From assembly GCA_002299195.1 (NCBI GenBank), contig DBOA01000152.1, forward strand, positions 1 through 6,003: a DNA stretch of 6,003 bases, in the 5' to 3' direction. The notes under the pieces are model-generated. The model worked only from the letters and a program-made list of their open reading frames with translations. It ran no database searches and was not told the DNA's origin. This stretch comes from Sphingomonadales bacterium UBA658. GTDB lineage: Bacteria > Pseudomonadota > Alphaproteobacteria > Sphingomonadales > Sphingomonadaceae. Position numbers and translations under genes: made by a program. Shown piece by piece: positions 1 through 5,596 of this stretch (its first letter is position 1; every line of letters begins with the position of its first letter).

Positions 1-1121
1 CCGCGAAGTGCCGACGCGCTTTCGGGCAAGCGGAAGTCCACGGCCCAGACTTTGCCAGCGCCGAAATCGGATTCCATGGCGAGGGCATGTGGCTCCGTGG
101 CATGCTTCTCGCCATAATCCCGGCCGCCCCAAATGCCGACTTCTTCAGCGCCAGCCCACAACAGGCGCACGGTCCGCTTGGGTTGGCCCATCGATTGCAA
201 ATGCTTGGCCGCGGCCCCGATGATGCCGCAACCTGCAGCGTCATCAATGGCGCCGGTGCCAAGGTCCCAGCTATCCAGATGGCAGGCGATGACAATCATG
301 GGAAGATCGGGGTTGGAACCCTTAACTTCGGCCAGAACATTGCCCGACGTCTGCATCCCGACATTTTTTGGGGTCAGCTTTAACTTCAACCGCACAGGCT
401 TACCGCGCGCAATCATACGCTCCAGATTTTCAGCGTCGGGTATCGATAATGCACCAGCCGGAATGGGCGTGACGCCGGGGTCAAAGTTGGTGTTCCCCGT
501 GTGCGGGTTGCGATGATAATCGGTTCCGATTGAACGGATAACGATGGCCGCCGCACCCTTTTTTGCGGCGATGTTCGGGCCGACAAAGCGGGCAGGGCCA
601 AATGCGCCGTAGCTGCTGCCATCCTGCGTGGCTTTCATATTGTGACTGACAAAGGCAATCTTGCCTTTCAAGCTGCCATCGGGGGCTGCGCGCAGATCAT
701 CAATCGTCGGGAAATACACGATTTCGGCTTCGAGCCCGGCATCGCCTGTGCTGCCGCTGTTGCCCAATGCGGCAATGGCAAGTTTCTGCTGAAAGGGCGC
801 GACGATGGATGCGGTTTCTTCGCCGCGCACCCATGTGGGCATCTGATATTCTTCGATGCGGACATTATCAAATCCAAGTGCTTTAAGCTTGCTGACCGAC
901 CAAGTCCGTGCGCGCGCTTCGGCTTCGGTGCCGCCCTGCCGCGGGCCGATTTCGGTCGTGAGCCCTTCGACGATGTCATAGGCGAAACTATCACTCTGAA
1001 GCGCTTTGTCGCGGATCGATGCGACTGACGCACTGTCCGGCGACGCAGGCGCGCCCAGTGCGCGTGATGGCGAAAGGAACAGCGTGGAGGCTGCGGCGAG
1101 CAAGAGGATGTTTTTCTTCAT
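1..1121 (-). CDS. M28-family zinc peptidase, carboxypeptidase Q-like, exported (3' end beyond window)
   Basis: 373 codons are visible and the C-terminus is cut by the left edge. The start ATG at 1121 opens a signal peptide: MKKN, a hydrophobic stretch, then a likely cleavage site near ALGAPA around residue 26. A protease-associated (PA) insert follows at roughly residues 140-200, with KGKIAFV at 152 and AAKKGAAAIVIRS at 185. The M28 di-zinc core comes next: His281 in HLDSWD, bridging Asp293 in GAIDDAAG, the Glu326-Glu327 pair (catalytic base and metal ligand), and Asp352 in MESDFGA. The last zinc-binding His should lie in the missing part; family members run to about 450-480 residues. The HLDSWD and MESDFG contexts resemble plasma glutamate carboxypeptidase (CPQ) more than leucine aminopeptidases. 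Inferred role: periplasmic or secreted hydrolysis of peptides or dipeptides, substrate unknown. It is transcribed divergently from ettA, and no good Shine-Dalgarno sequence precedes the ATG. Family call firm, exact specificity not. Confidence 0.88.
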   Translation of the reverse strand, partial: MKKNILLLAAASTLFLSPSRALGAPASPDSASVASIRDKALQSDSFAYDIVEGLTTEIGPRQGGTEAEARARTWSVSKLKALGFDNVRIEEYQMPTWVRGEETASIVAPFQQKLAIAALGNSGSTGDAGLEAEIVYFPTIDDLRAAPDGSLKGKIAFVSHNMKATQDGSSYGAFGPARFVGPNIAAKKGAAAIVIRSIGTDYHRNPHTGNTNFDPGVTPIPAGALSIPDAENLERMIARGKPVRLKLKLTPKNVGMQTSGNVLAEVKGSNPDLPMIVIACHLDSWDLGTGAIDDAAGCGIIGAAAKHLQSMGQPKRTVRLLWAGAEEVGIWGGRDYGEKHATEPHALAMESDFGAGKVWAVDFRLPESASALR

Positions 1122-1146
1122 GTTTGGCAGGCTTAATCGCATCGTC

Positions 1147-1161
1147 GGGATTTGCAATCCC
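1147..1161. repeat. perfect short inverted repeat in the peptidase/ettA intergenic region
   Basis: GGGATT-TGC-AATCCC is a perfect 6-bp inverted repeat with a 3-base centre, between two divergently transcribed genes. It would lie in the leader of the peptidase gene and upstream of ettA. It could be an operator or a small RNA hairpin. Short palindromes also arise by chance, and no known regulator site was recognised. Confidence 0.4.
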
Positions 1162-1179
1162 ACCTTGCGGCGAAACGCG

Positions 1180-1207
1180 CAGATAGCTAGGGAAGCGGCC
1201 AAATCAA
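1180..1207 (-). promoter_or_regulatory. possible sigma70-type promoter of the M28 peptidase gene
   Basis: On the minus strand, TTGATT (1207-1202) and TATCTG (1185-1180) are separated by 16 bases, giving a leader of roughly 50 bases before the ATG at 1121. Both boxes are imperfect matches to consensus, so this is a weak inference from position and spacing. Confidence 0.2.
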
Positions 1208-1221
1208 AAGTAATGCAACAC

Positions 1222-1226
1222 AGGAA
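1222..1226 (+). promoter_or_regulatory. ribosome binding site of ettA
   Basis: AGGAA lies 9 bases before the ATG at 1236. This supports that start, which also matches the usual EttA N-terminus. Confidence 0.7.
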
Positions 1227-1235
1227 TTAAAGCCC

Positions 1236-2915
1236 ATGGCAGCCCAATATAGCTTCGTAATGAAGGGAATGACGAAAACCTTCCCCGGCGCAAGCAAGCC
1301 CGTCCTCAACAACATCAATCTGCAATTCTATCCGGATGCAAAGATCGGCATCGTTGGGCCAAACGGCACGGGTAAATCCACGCTGATGAAAATCATGGCC
1401 GGAATGGACACAGAGTTTACGGGCGAAGCGTGGCCCGGCGAACATATCCGCGTCGGCTATCTGGCGCAGGAGCCAGAGCTTGATCCGAACAAAACGGTCA
1501 AGGAAAATGTCATGGACGGCGTGCGCGCGGTTGCCGATCTTGTGGATCGTTTTAACGAGATTTCGACCATCATGGGCGACCCGCCAGAGGATGCCGACTT
1601 TGACGCGCTCATGGAAGAAATGGGCACGCTTCAGGAAAAGATTGATGCCGTCGATGGCTGGTCGCTCGATAGCCAGCTTGAGCTTGCTATGGACGCGCTG
1701 CGTTGCCCTCCCGGCGACAGCCCTGTCACCAGCCTTTCGGGCGGTGAGAAGCGCCGTATCGCGCTGACGCGGCTTTTGCTGGAAAAGCCAGACATATTGC
1801 TGCTCGACGAACCGACCAACCACTTGGACGCAGAGTCGGTTGCGTGGCTGGAAAAGCATTTGGTCGATTATAAGGGCAACGTCATTCTCGTGACCCACGA
1901 TCGCTATTTCTTGGATAATGTCGTCAGCTGGATCCTCGAGCTCGATCGCGGACGCTATTTTGTCTATGAAGGCAATTATTCGACCTATCTCGAAAAGAAG
2001 GCGAAGCGTCTGGAGCAGGAATCGCGTGAAGACGCTGGTCGTCAAAAGGCGATTAAGGACGAGCTGGAGTGGATCCGGCAAAGTCCAAAGGCCCGGCAAA
2101 CCAAATCAAAAGCGCGTATCAAATCCTTTGACCAGCTGGTCGAGGCGCAAGAAAACCGCACCCCGGGCAAGGCGCAGATTGTTATTCAAATCCCTGAGCG
2201 TTTGGGCAGCAAGGTTATTGAGGTCAAAAATGTCACCAAAGCTTATGGTGACAAACTGCTTTTTGAAAATCTGTCCTTCACCATTCCGCAGGGCGGCATT
2301 GTGGGCGTCATTGGTCCCAACGGTGCGGGTAAATCGACTTTGTTCCGCCTTATCACCGGTCAGGAAGTTCCGGATTCGGGTGAAGTGGAAATCGGCGAAA
2401 CAGTCCGTTTGGGCTTTGTCGACCAGAGCCGCGATGATCTCGACCCCAACAAGAATGTGTGGGAAGAAATTTCGGGCGGCGCCGACTTTATGAAATTAGG
2501 CAAGCATGAAACGCCAACCCGCGCTTATGTTGGTGCGTTCAATTTCAAGGGGACCGACCAGCAGAAAAAGGTTGGTTTATTGTCCGGTGGTGAACGCAAC
2601 CGCGTGCACATGGCGAAGATGTTGAAGCAAGGCGGCAACGTGCTTCTGCTCGACGAACCGACCAACGATTTGGACGTGGAAACACTTTCGGCTCTTGAAG
2701 AAGCGTTGGAAAGCTTCGCAGGTTGCGCCGTGGTCATCAGCCATGACCGCTTCTTCCTTGACCGTCTTGCAACGCATATCCTTGCGTTTGAAGGCGACAG
2801 CCATGTCGAATGGTTTGAAGGCAACTTTGAATCATACGAAGAAGACAAAATCGCCCGCCTTGGCGACGAAGCCACTCGCCCACATCGCGCAACTTATAAA
2901 AAGATGACGCGTTAA
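1236..2915 (+). CDS. ettA: energy-dependent translational throttle protein EttA (ABC-F ATPase)
   Basis: Complete 559-residue protein, close to the 555 of E. coli EttA and similar along its whole length. Two ABC ATPase domains are present. The first has Walker A GPNGTGKST at 41-49, signature LSGGE at 167-171, and Walker B LLLLDEPTNHLD with catalytic Glu192. The second has Walker A GPNGAGKST at 360-368, LSGGE at 449-453, and LLLDEPTNDLD with Glu474. An acidic helical 'arm' insertion at about 95-140 separates EttA from other ABC-F proteins. The P-site tRNA interaction motif linker (about 246-325) carries ELEWIRQ at 276 and a lysine/arginine-rich KSKARIKSF. There are no membrane segments. In the family, EttA binds the ribosomal E site and gates entry into the elongation cycle according to ATP/ADP. 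Here it stands alone, diverging from the peptidase and converging on the bicarbonate operon. All catalytic residues are intact. Confidence 0.97.
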   Translation: MAAQYSFVMKGMTKTFPGASKPVLNNINLQFYPDAKIGIVGPNGTGKSTLMKIMAGMDTEFTGEAWPGEHIRVGYLAQEPELDPNKTVKENVMDGVRAVADLVDRFNEISTIMGDPPEDADFDALMEEMGTLQEKIDAVDGWSLDSQLELAMDALRCPPGDSPVTSLSGGEKRRIALTRLLLEKPDILLLDEPTNHLDAESVAWLEKHLVDYKGNVILVTHDRYFLDNVVSWILELDRGRYFVYEGNYSTYLEKKAKRLEQESREDAGRQKAIKDELEWIRQSPKARQTKSKARIKSFDQLVEAQENRTPGKAQIVIQIPERLGSKVIEVKNVTKAYGDKLLFENLSFTIPQGGIVGVIGPNGAGKSTLFRLITGQEVPDSGEVEIGETVRLGFVDQSRDDLDPNKNVWEEISGGADFMKLGKHETPTRAYVGAFNFKGTDQQKKVGLLSGGERNRVHMAKMLKQGGNVLLLDEPTNDLDVETLSALEEALESFAGCAVVISHDRFFLDRLATHILAFEGDSHVEWFEGNFESYEEDKIARLGDEATRPHRATYKKMTR

Positions 2916-2925
2916 TGATGGCATG

Positions 2926-2971
2926 AAGCGAACCCTCCTCTGCAACGCCAATGCAGCAGAGGAGGGCGCTT
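2926..2971. terminator. long GC-rich hairpin between convergent genes, probable bidirectional terminator
   Basis: CCCTCCTCTGC (2933-2943) pairs perfectly with GCAGAGGAGGG (2956-2966) around a 12-base loop. The stem extends outward by AAGCG (2926-2930) against CGCTT (2967-2971), across a two-base AA bulge. It begins 11 bases after the ettA stop and lies 27 bases beyond the end of the minus-strand operon, so it can serve both. The T-tract is poor (only TTT on the plus side), so release may be inefficient or the hairpin may instead protect RNA ends. Confidence 0.65.
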
Positions 2972-2997
2972 TGGCCATTAGGAGTGCGTGCCGCGGT

Positions 2998-3627
2998 TTA
3001 GGGAACCAGCCAGTTCCCAAGCCATAGATTTTGCGTTTGGTCCCACTGCCATCGTGCGCGCCGGTGCCCTGCATTGGCCAGATATAACCATTCAATGCTG
3101 TCCGCCTGAAACATCAAAGCCACAAAATTGCCTCGGTAATCGGCCAATTGTTCTTCTTCTGGCTGTTTGCCTTCAATCCATTCGGGCAATCCTGATGAAG
3201 GTTGCGCAATCGGTGTCCCGGGTGCCGCTTCGGCCATGTAACAGCGGCGGGCAAATGGCGTTGAACCGGACCACGCCGTATCAGCGACATCGCCAACGGA
3301 GACAATATGGGCGCGACCGGACAGCCGGATCTGCGCCTTTGCCGCAGGGTCATAGACCAAAACACTGGTCGCTGCCTCATGATGCAGTTGCGCGGTCTTG
3401 TCGGACCGTGCGTCGGTATGAAAGCGCAAGCTTCGGCTATCACGCGACACCGCGCGCAATATCATAATGCGCAATTGTGGCGTGCTGTCCGCATCAACGG
3501 TACCGACGGTCGGCGTGTGTGCGGGGCTTTTTCGGTTCGTTACACCGGCTGCAACGACATTCCACGCTTCTGCAAAACTCGCGTCAAGGTCGTTATAATA
3601 GGCTGGCAAGGCGAGCTGATCGGTCAT
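2998..3627 (-). CDS. pyridoxamine 5'-phosphate oxidase-like FMN-binding protein
   Basis: Complete 209-residue soluble protein with the split-barrel flavin fold signature of the PNPOx family, most like the Alr4036-type subgroup. The core has RIMILR at 53-58 and LRFHTDARSDKTAQL at 67-81. These line up with the FMN-phosphate-binding arginine/lysine stretch of PdxH (R-x4-[KR] and FYTN-x2-SRKA). The C-terminal GHRRARW (187-193) and final NWLVP echo the RLHDR and RLAP endings of PdxH. The match to PdxH itself is loose, so I do not call it the vitamin B6 enzyme; substrate and even enzymatic activity are unknown. It is the last gene of the bicarbonate operon. Its ATG overlaps the carbonic anhydrase stop as ATGA, implying translational coupling, and it has only a weak Shine-Dalgarno of its own. 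Family assignment is confident, function is not. Confidence 0.85.
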   Translation of the reverse strand: MTDQLALPAYYNDLDASFAEAWNVVAAGVTNRKSPAHTPTVGTVDADSTPQLRIMILRAVSRDSRSLRFHTDARSDKTAQLHHEAATSVLVYDPAAKAQIRLSGRAHIVSVGDVADTAWSGSTPFARRCYMAEAAPGTPIAQPSSGLPEWIEGKQPEEEQLADYRGNFVALMFQADSIEWLYLANAGHRRARWQWDQTQNLWLGNWLVP

Positions 3628-4247
3628 TGGACATCAAACTCGTTGGTTTGGTCATTAAGCACATGAAGGTTGCCGTCGGCGATGCCGAAATAGGCACCAT
3701 GTAGCTTCAGCTGCCCGGATTGCTCGCGCTCTGCAATGAAAGGAAATGTACGCAGATTTTTCAAACTCACCCTTATCGCGTCCAGTTCCAAATTATGCTG
3801 GGGGTCGTCAGAGGCTGATGCTAAAATCTTTTCGCGGGCAGGGCGGATAATGTCGACCCAACCATCAATGAAGCTGTGCCCCCCGTGGCCGATATTCGCA
3901 CCTTCTAATGATGCTTTTATACCGCCGCACTGGGCGTGGCCGAGCACGACAATGTGCCGCACTTCCAATCCCATTACCCCAAATTCAATGGCAGCGGACA
4001 CACCATGCAAACCGCCGCCGATTTCATAAGGCGGAACAAGGCTTGCCACATTGCGCAACGCGAACACTTGGCCGGGCTTTGTGTCGAAAACGGTTGCTGG
4101 ATCGACCCTGCTATCACAGCAGGAAATGATCATGATTGGGGGTGCCTGACCGTCATTCGCGAGCTCATCATAGCGCGCTTTTTGGCGGACATAAGCGTCG
4201 GATTTGAAGCGGCGATATCCTTCAACCAGCACAGCAAATTCGGGCAT
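3624..4247 (-). CDS. beta-class carbonic anhydrase
   Basis: Complete 207-residue protein catalysing CO2 + H2O to HCO3- + H+. The zinc and catalytic motifs of the beta class are intact: Cys43, Asp45 and Arg47 in SCCDSRVDP, then His104 and Cys107 in GHAQCGGI. The Asp-Arg dyad is present, and FALRNVASLVPP (62-73) is the usual next conserved block. The CGGI form resembles plant/cyanobacterial-type and CynT-like enzymes more than E. coli Can. There is no signal peptide, so it acts in the cytosol. Its ATG shares a base with the sbtB stop (TAATG), with a GGGGA stretch upstream as a modest ribosome binding site. Its own stop overlaps the next start as ATGA. Sitting directly after a bicarbonate transporter and its regulator, it presumably equilibrates imported bicarbonate with CO2. 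Confidence 0.96.
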   Translation of the reverse strand: MPEFAVLVEGYRRFKSDAYVRQKARYDELANDGQAPPIMIISCCDSRVDPATVFDTKPGQVFALRNVASLVPPYEIGGGLHGVSAAIEFGVMGLEVRHIVVLGHAQCGGIKASLEGANIGHGGHSFIDGWVDIIRPAREKILASASDDPQHNLELDAIRVSLKNLRTFPFIAEREQSGQLKLHGAYFGIADGNLHVLNDQTNEFDVQ

Positions 4248-4558
4248 TAAAATCTTTCCCCGCGCACAACCTGCACATCGCCGATTGTAAGCAACATCCC
4301 ATAGCTGTCGAGCAATGGCGCAATCGCCCCAACCAAGCCGGCCGTCTTGGCTTCGGATGTGATGACCAGCACGATGGTTTTGGCGCTTGCGCCCGTGACA
4401 TCGTCATCTTGCCATGCACCAGCGCGACCACCGCCAGAATCGACGTGAATCACGCTCCAGCCAGATATGTCGACCGCTTTCAATTGCGCGACAACCCGCG
4501 GCACAAGCGGCGTATCCACCAGAATTTCGATCCGCTTACGGCTGACAGTTTGAATCAT
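4247..4558 (-). CDS. sbtB: SbtB-like PII-family regulator of the bicarbonate transporter
   Basis: Complete 103-residue protein with the PII ferredoxin-like pattern. An N-terminal strand and helix (RKRIEILVDTPLVPRVVAQL, 7-26) lead to GWSVIHVDSGGGRAG (33-47). This aligns with the GYTVVAAGGKGSR segment of cyanobacterial SbtB that starts the T-loop. A T-loop of about 45-58 (AWQDDDVTGAS) follows, then KTIVLVIT, a second helix, and VQVVRGERF at the end, equivalent to the VLYGRTF of SbtB. In cyanobacteria SbtB trimers bind cAMP and other adenyl nucleotides and plug SbtA from the cytosol. Placement 3 bases after sbtA fits the same job. AGGA at 4568-4565, inside the sbtA end, is a good ribosome binding site. 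Oddity: the chain stops right after GERF, without the CGPxGC tail of many cyanobacterial SbtB proteins. It lacks the classical GlnB/GlnK Tyr51 T-loop pattern. Confidence 0.85.
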   Translation of the reverse strand: MIQTVSRKRIEILVDTPLVPRVVAQLKAVDISGWSVIHVDSGGGRAGAWQDDDVTGASAKTIVLVITSEAKTAGLVGAIAPLLDSYGMLLTIGDVQVVRGERF

Positions 4559-4561
4559 AAA

Positions 4562-5515
4562 TCATCCTATTGCTTTGGCGAATGCTGCAAAAATGCTGAT
4601 GCCAAAGATGATGTTGAAAGGAAAGGTTACGCCAAGTGACATGCTGAGGTAAATTCCGGGGTCGGCTTTGGGTAGGGCAAGCCGCATCGCTGCTGGAACG
4701 GCAATGTACGAGGCACTTGCTGCTAAGATGCCAAGCGTAGCGGCGGACGCCACGTCAAGACCGACCAATGTTCCGATAATTGTACCAATTGCACCGTTCA
4801 ACAAAGGTATGACAATAGCGAGGCTAACCAAGCGAAGGTTCATCTTACGTGACTGGATAAGGCGCCGTGCTGCGATCAGCCCCATATCGAGCAGGAACAA
4901 GCAAAGGACGCCGCGGAATCCTGTATCAAACAGTGGCTTAATTGGTGCGAAGCCGTCACTGCCGGCAACAACACCAATGATGAAGCTGCCGACCAAAATC
5001 ATCACCGAGGCGTTGGTGAGGACTTCGTGCCAAGGCGTGGACGATTTTTCGGCCGTATCTTTGTCGCCGCGCCGTGCAAGCATGAGGCCCGAAATAATGG
5101 CCGGGGTTTCCATCAATGCAAGAACGGCGACCATATAGCCAGCCGGACCGAGACCTTGGCCCGTGAGGATTTCTTTTGCGGTAACGAACGTAACCACGCT
5201 GACCGAGCCATAATGTGCCGCGACCGCGCCGGCATCGACTTTTGAAAGCCCGCCAAATTGGCGAAGCAGTGCAAATGCGATGACCGGCAAAAGAAAGCTG
5301 AGGGCAAGGCCCGCCAACGCGGCAGCGGCCACTTCTGCAGTGACCCCGCTGTTCGCAACCTCAACGCCGCCCTTTAAACCAATGGCGGCCATCAGATAGA
5401 TGGACATGGCTTTTGCGAAGGCTTCTGGAATGCTGAGGTCGGATTTAAGTGCGGCAGCAATAAAGCCGAGGACAAAAAAGAGAATTACCGGCGACGTCAA
5501 TGTGTCGATTATCAT
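4562..5515 (-). CDS. sbtA: SbtA-type sodium-dependent bicarbonate transporter
   Basis: Complete 317-residue inner-membrane protein with about ten hydrophobic segments. Segments strongly reminiscent of cyanobacterial SbtA are HYGSVSVVTF (101-110), LMETPAIISG (134-143), ASASYIAVPAAMR (266-278) and SLGVTFPFN (293-301). The serine-containing GSVS and ASAS stretches sit where the substrate and Na+ sites are described in that family. SbtA is a high-affinity Na+/HCO3- symporter. The cytosolic loop between the two halves is only about R148-E164, shorter than in the roughly 370-residue cyanobacterial proteins, which explains most of the length difference. The frame stays open for 88 more codons upstream, but that part reads hydrophilic, overlaps lipA on the other strand and lacks family similarity. 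AGAGG (5525-5521) is 5 bases before the ATG at 5515, versus 2 bases for the ATG at 5518. First gene of the operon with sbtB, carbonic anhydrase and the flavoprotein. Confidence 0.93.
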   Translation of the reverse strand: MIIDTLTSPVILFFVLGFIAAALKSDLSIPEAFAKAMSIYLMAAIGLKGGVEVANSGVTAEVAAAALAGLALSFLLPVIAFALLRQFGGLSKVDAGAVAAHYGSVSVVTFVTAKEILTGQGLGPAGYMVAVLALMETPAIISGLMLARRGDKDTAEKSSTPWHEVLTNASVMILVGSFIIGVVAGSDGFAPIKPLFDTGFRGVLCLFLLDMGLIAARRLIQSRKMNLRLVSLAIVIPLLNGAIGTIIGTLVGLDVASAATLGILAASASYIAVPAAMRLALPKADPGIYLSMSLGVTFPFNIIFGISIFAAFAKAIG

Positions 5516-5520
5516 CATAG

Positions 5521-5525
5521 CCTCT
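5521..5525 (-). promoter_or_regulatory. ribosome binding site deciding the sbtA start
   Basis: AGAGG on the minus strand precedes two adjacent in-frame ATGs at 5518 and 5515. The spacing of 5 bases favours the second. Either choice rejects the long upstream extension of the frame to 5782. Confidence 0.65.
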
Positions 5526-5540
5526 TTGCGAATTTTGCAA

Positions 5541-5568
5541 CCCATAGCAGGCAAGTTGCAGTTGGCAA
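5541..5568 (-). promoter_or_regulatory. possible promoter of the sbtA operon
   Basis: On the minus strand, TTGCCA (5568-5563) and TATGGG (5546-5541) are 16 bases apart, followed by a leader of about 20 bases to the sbtA start. The -35 box is fair and the -10 box weak. The -35 element falls across the tandem GGCAAGTTG repeat, which would suit regulation. Low confidence. Confidence 0.25.
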
Positions 5569-5572
5569 GTTG
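5550..5572. repeat. tandem direct repeat GGCAAGTTG x2 between sbtA and lipA
   Basis: GGCAAGTTG occurs at 5550-5558 and again at 5564-5572, a 14-base period, in the short divergent region between the two start codons. Position and spacing suit paired binding of a regulator, but no known site was recognised and 9-base repeats can be chance. Confidence 0.45.
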
Positions 5573-5596
5573 AGGCATGGCGGCTATTCGAACGCC

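Larger units (their letters stand above)
2998..5515 (-). other. four-gene operon: sbtA, sbtB, beta-carbonic anhydrase, PNPOx-like flavoprotein
   Basis: All four genes run on the minus strand with junctions of a 3-base gap (sbtA/sbtB), TAATG (sbtB/carbonic anhydrase) and ATGA (carbonic anhydrase/flavoprotein). No internal promoter-sized gap exists, so a single transcript from the sbtA/lipA intergenic region to the hairpin near 2930-2970 is the simplest reading. The combination of importer, nucleotide-sensing regulator and CO2/HCO3- converter indicates an inorganic-carbon homeostasis unit. Confidence 0.88.

Noticed and set aside
87..1028. Several plus-strand frames of 98-128 codons across the left part
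   Set aside because: They lie opposite the M28 peptidase frame, which is open throughout and carries a signal peptide, PA insert and zinc ligands.
1227..2099. 290-codon open frame on the minus strand opposite ettA
   Set aside because: It is antisense to the fully conserved first ATPase domain of EttA and its protein shows no recognisable domain; the openness follows from ettA codon usage.
2998..3627. Calling the flavoprotein PdxH, the vitamin B6 oxidase
   Set aside because: Only the FMN-binding core and the C-terminal arginine cluster resemble PdxH; the substrate-binding surroundings do not match well enough.
4247..4558. Calling the PII-like protein GlnB or GlnK
   Set aside because: The classical PII signature around the uridylylated Tyr51 is absent, and the neighbour is SbtA rather than glutamine synthetase or AmtB.
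4668..5138. 156-codon plus-strand frame opposite sbtA
   Set aside because: It is antisense to conserved transporter segments; its amino-acid content is arginine-rich and domain-free.
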